DNA from: Riptortus pedestris
Taxonomy: Eukaryota > Arthropoda > Insecta > Hemiptera > Alydidae
Reading direction: 5' to 3'
DNA: 64,000 bases
Assembly (NCBI GenBank): GCA_019009955.1
Contig: CM032229.1
Coordinates: 76,491,001-76,555,000, forward strand
Position 1 is the first letter of the stretch, and each line of letters opens with the position of its first letter. A program made the translations under genes and the position numbers. Below, piece by piece: positions 35,341 through 51,354 of this stretch. The notes beneath the pieces are model-generated. The model was not told where the DNA came from. It worked only from the letters and a program-made list of their open reading frames with translations, and made no database searches.

Positions 35341-37484
35341 ACATAACATAAACAATATTCAAAATCAATTTGCCACATTCCACAAATAAAATTATGTGTT
35401 TCAGAGCGAATTATTTTTTCAATTTTATTTTAATAAATCTCCTAAATATTATACCCCCTCCCACCCCCCTGTAGGCAAGTTATAGGATTCTGTATATTGA
35501 ACATTTATTTCACGATTCTAACATAAAAGCATACAAAAAGGATATGTTTTAGTTGTATAGTCGGCAATAGGGTAGCAATATGACACACCGGATGAAAAGA
35601 AAGGTAGTTATATTTGGAGAAAAGTAGGTCAGGCTTAGTTGACGGCTGGAGTAGACCCCTGGGGCATATTCTAGGCTATGCTCTACTTTATTTTATCGAC
35701 TAGATCTACATATCACGTCACACCTTTTATTATATATACGCCCTAGAGCACAAATTTTATTTACCTTTTATTTCCATCTCAAGGCCCTTATTATATTTTA
35801 AATTTGTGTAAGGCGAAAATATATATATATATATTTCCTTATATTTTATGAATGTCTAAATTGTTGCGGAATAAAAAAGGCTGATTCAAACTAAACTTTA
35901 CTCTCTCCGACTCAATTCGGGTCTTTTGGACGATAAACCCTCATAAATAAAACGGCAAACGCTTTTTAACTCTTCAATATAGTTTAATAAAATTATTTTA
36001 CTTTTACTATCCAACAACGTATAGACGAATACCAGCTACTGGTAACTCCTTCATTATTGCCAAGAAGACACAATTGAAATTAAATATTTTAAAACCGACG
36101 CCTTAGCACGCTTGTACACGCACGCCATATGAGCGTTTGCGTGTGAGTATGTGGATACCCGTTAAACTGAACAGATGCCATTTGAAAGCGGATTGTGAAT
36201 GCTAACATTAATACAAGAGTAGTCCTCTGCTTCAACCGATTTATTTCAAAAACAAATTTTCGTTTCCCCAAAAAATGGAAATATAAAAATGGGTTTATGT
36301 CATACATATTTTTGTCGGATAACAATGTAGAAACAAGTTATGAGCATGTACAGCGTGAGGCGTTAATTGAACTGCTCACATCTACTGAATCGAGAAGAAT
36401 GAACTTAATTTGTGTTTTTAAAAAGCCAAATTTGACTTTACACTAAGCGAATAATTTTCAGAACCAAAGAAGAGACCAAGGAATATCAGAAATTAAAAAA
36501 AGCGGATAATCTGTTTCCTGTTCATTTTCCAGCAAAAAGAAACTATTTCCCAAGTGGTTCTTATTAAACTAACGTTTCATTAAATATTATATGATGATAG
36601 TACATTTTGTTATAAACATTTACCTAATCAGTCTTTTTAATAGTACACAGCATGAATCGCGGAAATATTATGGTAACTCCCCCCCCCGCGCAAACCTCAA
36701 AATTTGCTTCTGCTTTCAATCAGCTTGCTTTCAAATGGATAATAGAATTATCTAGTAATGTGCTTTGACATAGGCTGATTACGGCCGTTCGATAACAACC
36801 ATCTTAATGAAATTAAAATTAAAAATATAATTTAACTCTATATTTTATTTAATAAAAAAAAAAAAAAAACTTGTCACAGTTCCTCTTTGCATTTGACCCA
36901 CATTTTAAGAAATGAACGAAATAGAATGCCTCTTCAATCTAAAGAGCTTTTAGCTTATCAAGTTAAATTTATCAAAGTACTCACCTGTTTTCAGATTTAT
37001 GACGCACAGATGCTTTGAAGATGATGAGATTTGAATCACATGATTAATGAGGCTGATACGAAAAAGAAAAACTCCAAGGAAAGTGAATATTCTTTGCATT
37101 TTTTTTTTCTCATTTCATTAAATTCACCACATTATTTTCCTTTGGGTCACAGAATTCATCTAATATTACACTAAAAGGATAACTTCTCTTCCGGAAAATA
37201 AAATCTTTTTCATCATTGACTACACTGTAGTATGTACCACACACAATTTTGAAGATAGATAAAACGTAGTAGAATGCACTTAAGATTATCTGCCGTCTCT
37301 GCAAAAAGTTTTCAGACGCCTTCCGGTTTATTTAAGTGGCTCTTCGATTCCTTAACGAACAAATTGGGCAGTAGGTCGCGCAGTAAAGTTGGAGATGTTT
37401 GTATGATTGGTAGCGGGTGGGGTAACAGAAGTTTGTGATGATGGGCAGTCACTCATACAAGACAACAAACCTAATACATTAAAA
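35341..37484. other. No recognised genes
   Basis: Mostly AT-rich. An overlapping frame pair lies at 36089-36446 on both strands without motifs; poly-C is at 36679-36686 and poly-A at 36854-36869. Confidence 0.4.
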
Positions 37485-38418
37485 GTACGTCGCTCAGGGG
37501 CTGCATAAAGTAAGGAGATTTCCCTTGTGAATTTTAATAATTGATAAATCTACATACTGGTAACACAATGCCACCTTGAATATTAAGTAAATAAATACAA
37601 ACGGTAATAAGAAATATTTCCCCTCATGGAGGGAATCGTCTGAAATGTAAACAAACAGGTCTGCCAATCCGACTCTCATCGGAAAGAAAAACAATTACTG
37701 AAATATATCGGAATATAACATATTAACTTGATTAACTATTATTTCTAGTACTGTAATTTATAAATTACAGTACTAGATATAATAAATTATAATGAATCAG
37801 ATTAAATTTTATCTCAATCAATCAAATTTTAAGTAGTACAAAAACATAAACCACTGGGGTTGTCCCAGAACATATTTGCAAATATGTCGTATAATAAAGA
37901 CCTCTCGAAAACAATATTTGGTATTTAAGGTTCGAATAATGTGGTTTATTATATAACCGAGTATTGTTAGTTTAACATGAGTGGAAATGGGGGTTTGCTG
38001 AAGGCTGACAACTATAAAATCCAAATATCTCGGTTAATATTCATGATACAGAAAATATGTATAGAACAATATTTATAGATCATTGAAGTTTCAATAAGAT
38101 TGGTTCTATACACTTTTACGATCGGACTTATAGTAACCGAGATATTTCAAATTTTCAAAATTTCCCCCTCCCACTCCGATTTCAGCCATTAACGAACTTG
38201 ATCTTTCTTTTTACATTAAACGATTATATATGGAGTTTGGTAACGATCAAACGAAAATTGCGACAGCTAGAGCGTTATCGGACAAATATATATAATTTTG
38301 AACGAACCTCAGTTTCGTCATCTCCTGGGTAGGATCGATGGACATTTGAGACAATTTTTTGAAAATCGCTTCATGAGTAAGACCTCAATAGCTGATTTCC
38401 CTTAAGGGAAATCTGCTC
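37485..38418 (+). mobile_element. CAGATTTCCC-family element, copy F (long form)
   Basis: Left end GTACGTCGCTCAGGGGCTGC, then the long-form module with ACATACTGGTAACACAATGC. A perfect 34-base palindrome lies at 37744-37777. The core TCTCGGTTAATATTCATGAT, TTTCAGCCATTAACGAACTT and a contracted TA tract (38286-38295) follow. The right end is the perfect palindrome GATTTCCCTTAAGGGAAATC at 38394-38413. The very short TA tract shows that the microsatellite varies freely between copies. Confidence 0.85.
37744..37777. repeat. Perfect 34-base palindrome
   Basis: Arms of 17 bases without a spacer, TCTAGTACTGTAATTTA meeting its exact complement. Other copies of the element have one such arm only (for example near 16744 and 63450), so this copy gained an inverted duplication. 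Confidence 0.85.
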
Positions 38419-40020
38419 ATAGGAAGAAGTTGATAAATATATGTAATAGAATCAATTCTTCAAGAGTAAGGAAAAACTCTGTTGAATAAGGTGGAATAAG
38501 GATGGGATGAGGTAGACATAGAGCTGGCAGAGGTTGGCCGTGTTAGAGGTGGGTGGCCGGCAAAATTCATTATACCCGTCTACAGCAGGCCTCGGCGATA
38601 AACATCCACTGGCACCCCTCCTATAGGTTTGGATCTTTGCCTTCATCCATATTCGCTAAGTAGCACGCTCAATAACACCTTGTCTATGACAACAATTTTC
38701 ATACATGTGACACTATCAACAGAGAAGAGAAGGTTCAAAAGTCGGAAACAGTGAAAAAAAAATCATACAAACATGGCAAACAGAAAGGAAGCAAACGTCG
38801 CAGATTAATTCTTCAACGGGGCCTCATAGAAAGTTATAGTAACAAATCTTAGGAAAAGTTTCAGAGAAGGTAATGGGATTACATAAGACATCAGGAGCAA
38901 ATGGTGCCTTGAAAAATCTACTTCCCTCAAACAAAGATGCTACTGGACTATTTGATAGTTATTGAGCGCTCATCATAAGTAGAGAAGTGAGTAAATGTCA
39001 AGTCTCTAGAATCTGAAAAAAAACAATGGTGAAGAACGGATGTTACCCTTATAAATTTACCATACGAACCTCGACCGGTGACTTAAAACTGACCAGCTCT
39101 GGTGGAAGAAAAAACAAGAAGATTTATCTGACTTACAAGATTCCTATTCTGTGCTCTGAATCTCTCCGGTGAACACTTCTTTTTTCACCATATTTAGGTT
39201 GTTTTGACATAAAAATGGTAATAAACTAGGAGCAGCCGGTAGAAAATGCTATCAGAGCGATCCAGTATTTGATAGCCTCAAATTCAACAAATTTTAGGAC
39301 TTCATGAAATGTATATTAACAACAAAAATATGTTCCTTAGGGCCAAGTCATTTAAAATGGTTGTATCTCGATAGTAAATGTTTGATTGATCAATCTTCCT
39401 CAATGTAATCTTATTTCATTTATTATAAGAACATATATAAAAAATGGCATTTACTTTACGCGGTGTCTCGTAAAATCGTGATTTCAGTCATTTTTATTAC
39501 AATGTTTTATATTAGAAAAGACTACTTCACAAGAACTGCTTACGGTATGCATCCATATAGCCTTGTTTTATTCCTATTCGGAATGTGGATAACCTTGAAA
39601 GTCTACACAAATATTTTCAATTTTGCCAGTTTATCGGCTGATGAGCCAGGCCTTCACCGATAGGTATGAGAGAACAGTATAATATATACTGGCGTTACTA
39701 AACCCGTTATTTGATTATACCCTTTATAACGGAGGAATGACGATTTCCGGGCAATATATTAGGACATAATGTAAACAGTGTGGTGATTGTTACAAATCGC
39801 CAGAGAATGTTTCCATTAATTTATTTTACTATAGTTTAATTTATTTCATAGATACACATATATTAAAAGAATTGTCTATTAATCAAGGCAAGTTTAACTA
39901 ATTCAAAAGGGATCTTACGGGCTTGAGAAGTGTTTTTTTTTTCTTTTCTTGCAATGATTTTTTTTTTTTTACCGTAACAAATAATGGTAAAATAAAAGGA
40001 AGGGTAAAGTAGCTAGAGGC
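38419..40020. other. No recognised genes
   Basis: Mixed AT-rich DNA. Frames at 38452-38646 and 39463-39663 show no family motif. Confidence 0.4.
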
Positions 40021-40200
40021 AAGTGAGGAACTAATCCTATTGGCGGACGCCTCGACCAATCAGCGAAGCCGACACTCCCATAGCCCTTCTCTCCGCCAAT
40101 CAAATCAACTCTAATACTATTCCTTTCATCCACTCGCCAAGGAAGTCCCCTTACTTCTCGCTCTCTTTTATTCACTCCAGGAAAAGATAATTCCTTCATA
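40021..40200. promoter_or_regulatory. CCAAT-box cluster, possible promoter
   Basis: Three CCAAT-type motifs lie within 62 bases: ATTGG at 40039-40043, ACCAATCAG around 40056 and GCCAATCAAA around 40096. The surrounding 150 bases are richer in G+C than the neighbourhood. Clustered NF-Y sites are typical of promoters, but no TATA box or transcript evidence is visible. A 134-residue minus-strand frame overlaps (39969-40373) with no recognisable motif. Confidence 0.3.
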
Positions 40201-40647
40201 TCAGACTTTATGAGAGACAGGAAGATTTTATACTTTATTAAATTTATTTTGAAGAAAGGAGTAAATAGAAAGAGAGACAGGATACCGGAGCTGAAAGGGG
40301 GAAATTTTATATATTTTCTTGATTTATATTTTGACTGAGGGTTCTTTTCAAGGAGTAGAAATTCTATTTGCACCTCACTGCTATGTGACTTATTTCATAT
40401 GTAGATAATGATTTATCGATTTAGAAGATATAAGGGATTAATACAATTTTTTTTTACTTAAATTATAATTCCTCTCACATTACCCATTAACATCATTATA
40501 TAGGTATTATTTACATGATTTCCGAAATATAATAATTTAAAAGTGTTCTAATAGCTGTTCAAAAATATTCTCCACAACAATGCATTAAATGCTATTATTT
40601 TTTCCTAAAAAGTTCAAGCATAATTATCTAGGTTTTATTATATAAGA
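40201..40647. other. No recognised genes
   Basis: AT-rich sequence without recognisable elements. Confidence 0.45.
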
Positions 40648-40877
40648 GGGGCTCAGGTTAGCCATGCGAGTTAAAGCGTCGACCTTTATCTAACATGCCA
40701 AACCTAGAGTGGCGAGTTCGATTCTCGCCTGGGCAAAGGAAATTATTTAGTGGCGAAATTCATTAAATAACATCCTAAAATCCCACCCTGGCTAGAAATG
40801 GGTGGTAACCTGTAGATAACCCGTCCCGATTAGCATGAGTTGCAAAAAGTGGAGGTTAATAAATAATAATAATAATC
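40648..40877 (+). mobile_element. tRNA-derived SINE, copy S2 (best preserved)
   Basis: Full-length copy: GGGGCTCAGGTTAGCCATGC head with A-box-like text, B box GAGTTCGATTCTCGCC, a body with TGGGTGGTAACCTGTAGATA, and an (AAT)n tail from about 40858. It aligns by eye with the copies at 13757, 46404, 49299 and 63004. Confidence 0.8.
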
Positions 40878-43813
<2,936 letters not shown>

Positions 43814-45640
43814 TGGATTTTGTTTTTATTTGGCAGGCGTGCATTTTCTTTAGATTGGTTTTCGTAGATTTCTTTTTGTTTGTATGAGATTTATTTAGCT
43901 TTTGTCAGGGAAGGAAAGTAGGAAACTTTTTTATTGAAATCAACTTCTGCCTTCTGCGAAAGGAACACAAATGACGGCCTTTTTTGTTTACCAAATATAT
44001 ATCTCATGTAAAGAAGACAACTACAAAAAGGTTTTCATATTAGAATTTATAGAAATGCTGGTGCCACAAATGTTTGGAAGAAAACTGATGCTAATTATTA
44101 TTCATTTTGTCATTATCGCAAATTCTTAAGGACTAAGACGCAAATAGTGTACAGTATTTATTTCATTCATATAAAAGTCTCATCTAACAACGTTAAAACA
44201 ATAATACATATGAAAAATACTAGAAACAAGTTTTTGAAATGTATAAGAGGCACCTGAATTTTGGCTTTCCCAAGATATATGCACTTGTTTTTGTGTGTGT
44301 GTGCGCGCGCGCTTATGTGTGTGAGACAGAGTATGTGCACGCACGCACGTATTTGCTGGTGAGAAATATAAAATCAACAATATTTACGCTAAGGATGCAT
44401 AAAGAAAAGGTGTTCATTCATATCTCCACATCAGAAAGGTTTTTACTAAGACAGGCAGAGCACTTTCGAGAACACGAATCATCCTCAGTGCTATGAGAAT
44501 ATTTGCGTTATGTGTCGCATACAAAGTAACTTGTAAATTATGTATGTTCCTACATTTATTAGTAGGTTTTATTGTAAGTTGTTTGTATGCTTTCATGGTC
44601 GATGGTCCATAATACTCTCCCCTCCTAGCCGTTACTATATTTTCAGGTTATTGTCATATATCACAGAATATTTATTTTTTAAATTTCAGGATTAATTTTT
44701 TTTTTTGTTCTTACTAGTAATGAATAGAACGTATTGTCGCGCGTGTGAGTAGATTTCACCTACTTAAAATGTGCTTAGTTTATCCAGACCTTGCAGAAGA
44801 CGTTTTTATTCAAAAGTCGTGTCTGGGCAATAAAATATGAAAGTCCTTGTTACAACTGATACTCAAATATTGGAGATGAAATCAAATTTTGCCATCTCCT
44901 GGTACCTTTCGCAGGGAGCGCTTGAATTTATATTATGTATGAAGACATGAATGAAAATACAAAAGCAATTATGATGGTTGATAAGAAGGGGCAATATTAA
45001 AGGCAGACATGGGGCAATCTGCCTTGAACAGAGCTGCTCTTCATCCCCTGCTTGGGTCAAGGGACTCAATATTTGATGGGGAGTCTTACAAGGGCACCCT
45101 TAATTGAAGTGGTCTTCAAAAGGCCGGTAACTAAGGCGGCTCAAGCAAACCCTTCATTCAAACTTAACAAGCAAAAAAGAATCTATTACCATTCTTAGGC
45201 TGTTTCTCAAGCAATTTTGGAACTCCGCAAATGAAAACGTTCAATAAAAGAAGCTGAACTATGGTCTGATCACCCGTGCAGGAAAATTATAAAAGTTATA
45301 AGATATGTGAAAAGGAAGACTCATCCTTAGAGTAACATTGACACGCAGGTATTGAAACCTCAAAAATGTTCACTAATTCAGAGCTAATGGTATTCTCCAA
45401 AAACCCATATGGTTCAAAGTTTTGGACATAATCCTATATCGCGCATTAAAGAGTTGCCAAAGACTCTAAAGAAATAAAAAAAAAACAATTTTAATAACCT
45501 TCCGAGTTAGATGAAACTACAATTACCTCAAAACATAAATCTAACATGATACTGAGTGACAGTGTGGGTTACCTTCCGTAGGAAAGGGAGGTGGGAGAGG
45601 GCAGTTTACATAGCGTAACACAAACTGATGTCGGATGAAA
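43814..45640. other. No recognised genes
   Basis: An alternating purine-pyrimidine tract with GCGCGCGC lies at 44284-44346. A CTGAGGA/GAAA motif is on the minus strand at 44459-44492. Nothing coding is recognised. Confidence 0.4.
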
Positions 45641-46040
45641 GTCCGGCACGCTGGGGCTGCGTTAACTAAACAGATGTGTCACGTATTTGAACTTATCTCG
45701 AAACGCAAATGTTCAAAAAGAACAATCTTTTGGTATTTAAGATTCAAAGAAAGTATTTCATAGGTACTACACAATTTTTTGATCGGAAGCATAATTACGG
45801 ATATATTAAGAATTTTTGGAAATTTCACCTGATTTAATTTGAGCCATTAACGAACATAATCTTTAGTTTTACATAAATCGTTTGAATATCGAGTTTGGTA
45901 ACGATCAAACAAAAATTACGACTGCTAGAGCGTTATATACATTAACAGTTTTGAACGGACCCCATTTTCGTTATTTTCTGGGATCTATGGACATTTGTCG
46001 AAAATCGCGTCATGAGTACGACCTTAATAGCTGATTTCGT
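45641..46040 (+). mobile_element. CAGATTTCCC-family element, copy G (deleted)
   Basis: Left end GTCCGGCACGCTGGGGCTGC and TTAACTAAACAGATG. Much of the interior is missing, but ATCGAGTTTGGTAACGATCA, TGAACGGACCCCATTTTCGT and AATCGCGTCATGAGTACGAC remain. The TA tract is reduced to a few bases, and the palindrome is cut after CTGATTTC. Confidence 0.75.
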
Positions 46041-46403
46041 AACAACCAAAGGTCCTTCATCCAGGTGATTCGCAATATTAAGCAGATTGGATTTGGGATT
46101 CTGGGATGAACCCTCTTCATGGATTTCTAAAATCCAAGTCGAAATGGAGGACTGTCACTCAAATAACGCCCAGAAGAGGCCCCAAGGAGGTCATGAAGCA
46201 TTTAATATTCTCTGTTTATACTGCCCCTAGATTTCCCTGATTTCTCTTTAAAAAGGACTTCATGATACAATGGGTCATGGTAAGAACCGTATTAGCGGGA
46301 GTAATATATACTAAAAACTAGTAATATATGCTAAGCTTCAAAATGCATAGAACAACCACAGTTTGAAATGATAGATCTTTGAGATAATATTTTTTATAAA
46401 AGT

Positions 46404-46583
46404 GCTCAAGGTTCGCAAAGTTTAATCTCACATGGTAAACCTAGAGTGACGAGTTCGATTCTCGCCTGGGCAAAGGAAATTATTTAGTAACGGTATGAAA
46501 AGGGTGGTAACCCGTAGATAACCCGTACCAATTAGGCTTAGTTGCAAAAACTTGTCCAAGTCCGTTAATAATAATAAAAAAAT
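46404..46583 (+). mobile_element. tRNA-derived SINE, copy S3 (5' and internal deletions)
   Basis: The head is rearranged (GCTCAAGGTTCGC), but ATCTCACATGGTAAACCTAG, the B box GAGTTCGATTCTCGCC, GGGTGGTAACCCGTAGATAA and an A/AAT-rich tail are clear. A block present in other copies after TATTTAGT is missing. Confidence 0.7.
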
Positions 46584-47883
46584 CTGGCATTTGATGCTAT
46601 TAAATAAAGTGATAAATTGTTGTAAAGGATATTCATGTTGCTTATTTCAGAATCATGTTCGCAATAACAAATTACCAATGTTAGGTCAAAATTGAACTAT
46701 TCCAAAAGTCAGTTAACTATCATCCACTTAAATTTTGGCACAGGGTCAACAATTTACAAATACAAGGAAATAAGCACAACCCTTCGTTTAAATTTATTTA
46801 TTTCTATTACTGTAAGGGCTTTCACTAATTTTCATTGTCCGGATACTAATGTAAATGAGCGTTAAAAAACTGTGACGTTCATTTCTGTAAATACCGTTAA
46901 AAAGCAGCAATAAAACAGTTATGTAAAAGATAAAGGGTTTCAGGGCAACAGAATCATTCAATAGCAATTATGAAATTAAATGCAGTGCTGAGGTAAAATT
47001 ATTTGATTCGCTAGTGTGATGAAGTTATATTATTATTGGATTTCCCCTTAATCCTCGCGAATTTGTCACATTTGTATTATTCATTGCAGGAATTGAAGGT
47101 ACTTAATACAAAAGAGATTAGAGAACTTTTTTGTTGGATATCCCAGAGGGCTGCTGGAAGCAAATAAATATTTTAGTAGGGAGCCCATCACAAAGAGAAG
47201 GAGCAAACGATCAAACAGATTCGGGGAGAGAAGCGAGCAATCGCAGCAGTAGAGTTGGAGGTTATTGGTTAGCCACATGTCTACTGACGCGTGAACATCC
47301 CCAATCGGGGCCAGAAAGCAGGAATTAGAATAAAACCAATAACATTATCTTTGTGACTCACGGCCTGAATGACAGTTCTTCCTATTGTGTTTCTTTTCTT
47401 ATCGTTCTCATTATTGGCTTTATCTCCCCTTTCCTCTCGGGTATACGGTCTCTGCAAGGGTGACGATTTCTTCCGGGATAAGAAAAAGATGTATGGAAGA
47501 ACTAACATTTGAACAATGGAAAACAGTTAACAGTAACGAATAAGTGTAACTCGATGTTTTACACAAGTACATAGTGATCGTTTCGCTGTATTTGTTTATT
47601 CTAGTCTCATTTTATAAATTTATACGAAAATGAATAAAAAAAAGATATATCTTATGCAAGCACAATGATCAAAAAAATCTTTTCAGTGGTCCAAATATTT
47701 TGATACGTTTTTATTAAAACTCACACAGAAAGTTGTTTCTAGTAAAAATTCAATCGTTCTTTTAAAAAATGGATTGCCAAACTATGTAGGAATTATTAAT
47801 CAAAAATAATTTTTCTAATGCCTATTTTTCTATTCTTATTGGTTTAAGCCATGTCCATCACAGCTCTTATCATTATATACATA
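46584..47883. other. No recognised genes
   Basis: AT-rich. The segment 47120-47345 is less AT-rich and has ATTGG (47263) and CCAAT (47336) motifs, but no further promoter evidence. Confidence 0.35.
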
Positions 47884-48010
47884 TATAATTCTACTGTATG
47901 TGTGTATGTCACTGAACTCGTCCTAAACTGCTGGACCGATTTGAATGATTTTTTTGTATGCATTTGGGTGACACCCTAGATGGTATAGATTCACAAATCA
48001 GCCCGGCAGA
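47884..48010 (+). repeat. Probable transposable-element fragment
   Basis: AATTCTACTGTATGTGTGTA followed by TGAACTCGTCCTAAACTGCT and GGACCGATTTGAATGA resembles a motif (start near a TGTGTGTATG run, then 'AACTCCTCC.AAACGGCTGGACCGATTT') seen at ends of dispersed repeats in many invertebrate genomes. I recall the pattern but cannot assign the class. Only one copy is present here. Confidence 0.35.
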
Positions 48011-49298
48011 TGGAGCTGAAGTGAAAAATAGCTATATTTCGTTTCCTATTAGTTTTTCAGCAAATATGCAACGGATAAAAGTTGTTCATTTTGTTATTTA
48101 GAGTAGCTTTTGTTATAATCACTTATATCGTATAGCAAAGTATAAACGTTGATTGATGTTATTTCAAAATAAAGAATATTGAAATTATTATATTATTTGT
48201 TTTTCATTTCATACTTTGTTTAATATCCTAATCGCTTGAAATATTATGCAGGACAATGTCTGTTGGGTCCGCTAGAGAAATATATATTTTTAACGATTTT
48301 CACAAACCATATAAGCACTTCACCACTCTCTGCAATTGAAACATTCAATAAATGTATAGGACCTTTTTAGTCATTCTAGAACAAATATAAAGTAAGAACT
48401 AGAAGGATTAAGTTTATTTCATTCGTAACTTATGGATATTGTGTAAGCATTGCTACGCACTTTCAGCCTTCTCGTGAGCAAAACTACATCGATCAGTCAT
48501 AACGTCATGACAAATTTTAAAATTTGGCGTTATGCAAGTAAAGCTACATAAATCAAATAAATTGCGCACATGGTGTGAGCAAATGTACAAACCTCCTTAG
48601 TGAACGAGGGAGTTGATCCTACATAAGGAGGAACTTTCATCGCAAATCCTCTTTGGGTGCGGCTGAAGATAAATGTGGTCTTACCAAAGAAATATGCATA
48701 CAACTTTAGAGAGAACATTTCGGCATAATACCTTACTCAATGTGTTTATAAATATCCAGGCGTCTGAATTCCAAATTAATGATCCGATTAGAGTGAAGAG
48801 TAGGCAAGCACTAAATAGCTACTAGTTGTGGGGACCTATAATTACCAGGTGCAGAAGGGAATTACTAGTCCAGCGGCGGTAGGCCTTTGATCTTACTTGA
48901 TCAAGCCACGAGTAGTTCTGTGGCCAGTCACTAATACGTCTGCACACCAAACTTTGCCAAAGGATACAATTACTGCGGCTATAAACTTGCCAGAATAACC
49001 CTTTTACCGAACAGTGTTCTGTTTAAAGTTAATGTCTGTAGTATTAACTCACCACAAATTGAGGGTGAGTTCAATACTTCAAGGAGGGCAGAATGTCCGT
49101 TTGTGCTACACTTGAAAGTGAGTAATTGAAATTTAATATCCGGTAAGGCGAGGCAATCGGGTGATAACACCTTATCACACAGACTTCCTAATCAGAGGAA
49201 ACTATATACTGTGAAGTCAAAAAGTATTTCGTGCGCTACATAGAATTTCCTATCAAATAGGTCAACACTAGAGGCGATGAAAGTAAAAGCAATGATTT
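48011..49298. other. No recognised genes
   Basis: AT-rich with short chance frames (48530-48718, 48979-49170). Confidence 0.4.
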
Positions 49299-49511
49299 GG
49301 GGGGTCAGGTTAGCCATGAGAGTTAAAGCGTTGACCTTAATCTCACATGGTAAACCTAGAGTGGTGAGTCCGATTCTCGCCTGGGAAAAGGAAATTATTT
49401 AATGACAGAATTCATTAAATAACATCCTAAGTTCCACCCTGCTAGAAAAGGGTGGTAAGCTGTAGATAACCCACCCCAATTAGCCTTAGTTGCAAAAAGT
49501 GCACGTTAAAT
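49299..49511 (+). mobile_element. tRNA-derived SINE, copy S4
   Basis: GGGGTCAGGTTAGCC head, AGAGTTAAAGCGTTGACCTT, B box GAGTCCGATTCTCGCC (one change), AGGGTGGTAAGCTGTAGATA and TTAGTTGCAAAAAGTGCACG. The AAT tail has been lost. Confidence 0.78.
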
Positions 49512-49554
49512 TACAAATGGTATACCTACATTTTTAAAGTACCTAGCTGTGAAA

Positions 49555-49869
49555 ATGGTTTCAAATGAAGTCTTCTTAAACTCAATTAATTCATTTCTAG
49601 TAGAGAAATTGATTACCGAATTGATTGCAATCATTGTAGCTCATACATATAGAACACTTGGCACTGTCTTAACAAAGTGCCCTGATACTATAACAGCCAA
49701 TCGAATTACTAATGAAAATAAGTTTAATCAACATATAATTAACATTTCCCCTCCTATAAGCTTACATTTTATAAATGGAGTGTTCATATGCCAGGAAATG
49801 GAAACTTTAAAACATCCTGACATTATAAAAGACTTGAACCACGAAAATATGATGTATATAGATAAATAA
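49555..49869 (+). CDS. Small open frame, function unknown (doubtful)
   Basis: An uninterrupted frame from ATG 49555 gives about 104 residues (MVSNEVFLNSINSFLVEKLI start). I recognise no domain, signal peptide or motif. It begins 44 bases after a SINE, and composition is as AT-rich as the flanks. No splice or promoter signals are evident. It may be chance, or the degenerate part of an unrecognised element. Confidence 0.15.
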   Translation: MVSNEVFLNSINSFLVEKLITELIAIIVAHTYRTLGTVLTKCPDTITANRITNENKFNQHIINISPPISLHFINGVFICQEMETLKHPDIIKDLNHENMMYIDK

Positions 49870-50561
49870 AAATCCGAAAACAACGCCAATAAATTGATAC
49901 TCGTTTTTTTCATTGATTACCTCTACTTTTCTAAATTCTATTATTATTTCTGTTCACTTGCCACTTTACTTTAGCCTTATTCATTATTTTTGTATCCTAA
50001 TACCTATTGCTAGAATTGTTAGAACAAACATATTGGTTCACTGCTCACATTCAATCATCAGAAATGTAGGCAAATCAGACTCTGACTGGGCTAAAGATTA
50101 ATTTGATCATTTCCATTCAGGAGAACGGACCTCCATTGTTTGACTTGAGTGTAGATTGATTGATATGCTATGTTCTGGCCAATTGCTGTCCTCCGTGTTC
50201 ATAAATAAACGTTTCAGTATCAGGATTCATTCTTCTCGTTGAAATTTTTCATTTTATTCGTCATTTTAATGGCTGAGATTATTTTTTACTCTGGCCAAAG
50301 CGATGGCAGCCTATGTTTTAGGCTCCGTGCACTGGGGTAGAATAGTTGATTCTCTGGCCTACTTAACTAGAATGCAGGTAATAAATTATACCCGTTACTG
50401 ATAATTTTATCAAAAACACTTAAACAAATTGTATGATAAACTCTGATGATTTCTAAGTAGCGAAATATATACATATTTCTTTATTTATAAATACGTATGT
50501 ATGTATATAACGTCCAGGATGTTAACATGTATGGCTCAATTATCACCAGAGACGATAGGCC
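49870..50561. other. No recognised genes
   Basis: AT-rich sequence with no recognised feature. Confidence 0.4.
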
Positions 50562-50916
50562 ACTAGTGATGATGTACTGCGTTGAAAGCGACTAGTCGCT
50601 GGAATAAATTATTACTTATTCTTTAAGCCCATTCCACTGTTCGTGTTATCGAATGATGGGATGTAAAATTGGAGAGAATTATAAAAAAAAATACTCCCAC
50701 ATTTTAGGGATACTGAACTGAGGAAAAATAAATTATTGCTATAGAAGTTTTTTAATCTGACGTACCTGGAGAATAAGCAATCACTTCCACCTCCGAAAAA
50801 AACAACTTTTGAATTTTAGGCTCCTTTTTTATATTTACAAATTCAATCACAGTATAGACACACAGATCGAGTCGATGGGCTATCACATATTATAATTAAT
50901 TCTGATTTTTTCTTAG

Positions 50917-51327
50917 AAAAAGCACATCCATATTTCAGTTGTGGATGTTGTGGTGGTAGGAATCATACAGAACATCCACTCTATTTCTTTCAAATTTATC
51001 ATAAGGACTAATAATAGTAATTGCGGTAAAGTTTATGTGGGGCAAACAGGTAAAAAGACTGCAACAAGAGTCAACCAACAAATGGCTGATCTAAAACATA
51101 ACCGAACAAAGGCATCCGCTATAGCTAGGCACGCAAGTATTTGTTCTCACCAAATTAAAGTTGACGAGACAAAAATTCTGCACAGACAAGACCACCTCGA
51201 TAAAAGATCAGTTCTGGAAGCTCTAAAAATAAACAAGAGAACAAATACTATAAACGGCTTGGACGGTGTCATACTCTCTGAAATGTGGAAAGCCATATTA
51301 AAATTAAACTCCGAAACATATGATTAA
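50917..51327 (+). pseudogene. GIY-YIG endonuclease domain of a Penelope-like element
   Basis: The frame is open from just after a TAG at 50914 to the stop at 51325. The core is NCGKVYVGQTGKKTATRV, a GIY-YIG motif in the variant form VY...YVG, with the usual QTG and a conserved arginine (ATR). It continues with SAIARHASICSHQI (the A.H...H.I pattern), TKILHRQDHLDKRSVLEALK (the IL.(R/K)...KR...EAL.I pattern with a candidate catalytic glutamate) and ends in LSEMWK. This matches the C-terminal endonuclease of Penelope-like elements, which nicks target DNA for priming. The true start is missing and no RT motif is seen upstream. Confidence 0.75.
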
Positions 51328-51354
51328 ATGAAGTAGCTATTGAAATTAAATTTA

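Noticed and set aside
39969..40373. 134-residue minus-strand open frame as a gene
   Set aside because: No recognisable motif, composition follows the local DNA, and the C-terminal part only mirrors the CCAAT-rich, pyrimidine-rich patch. Kept as a possible regulatory region instead.
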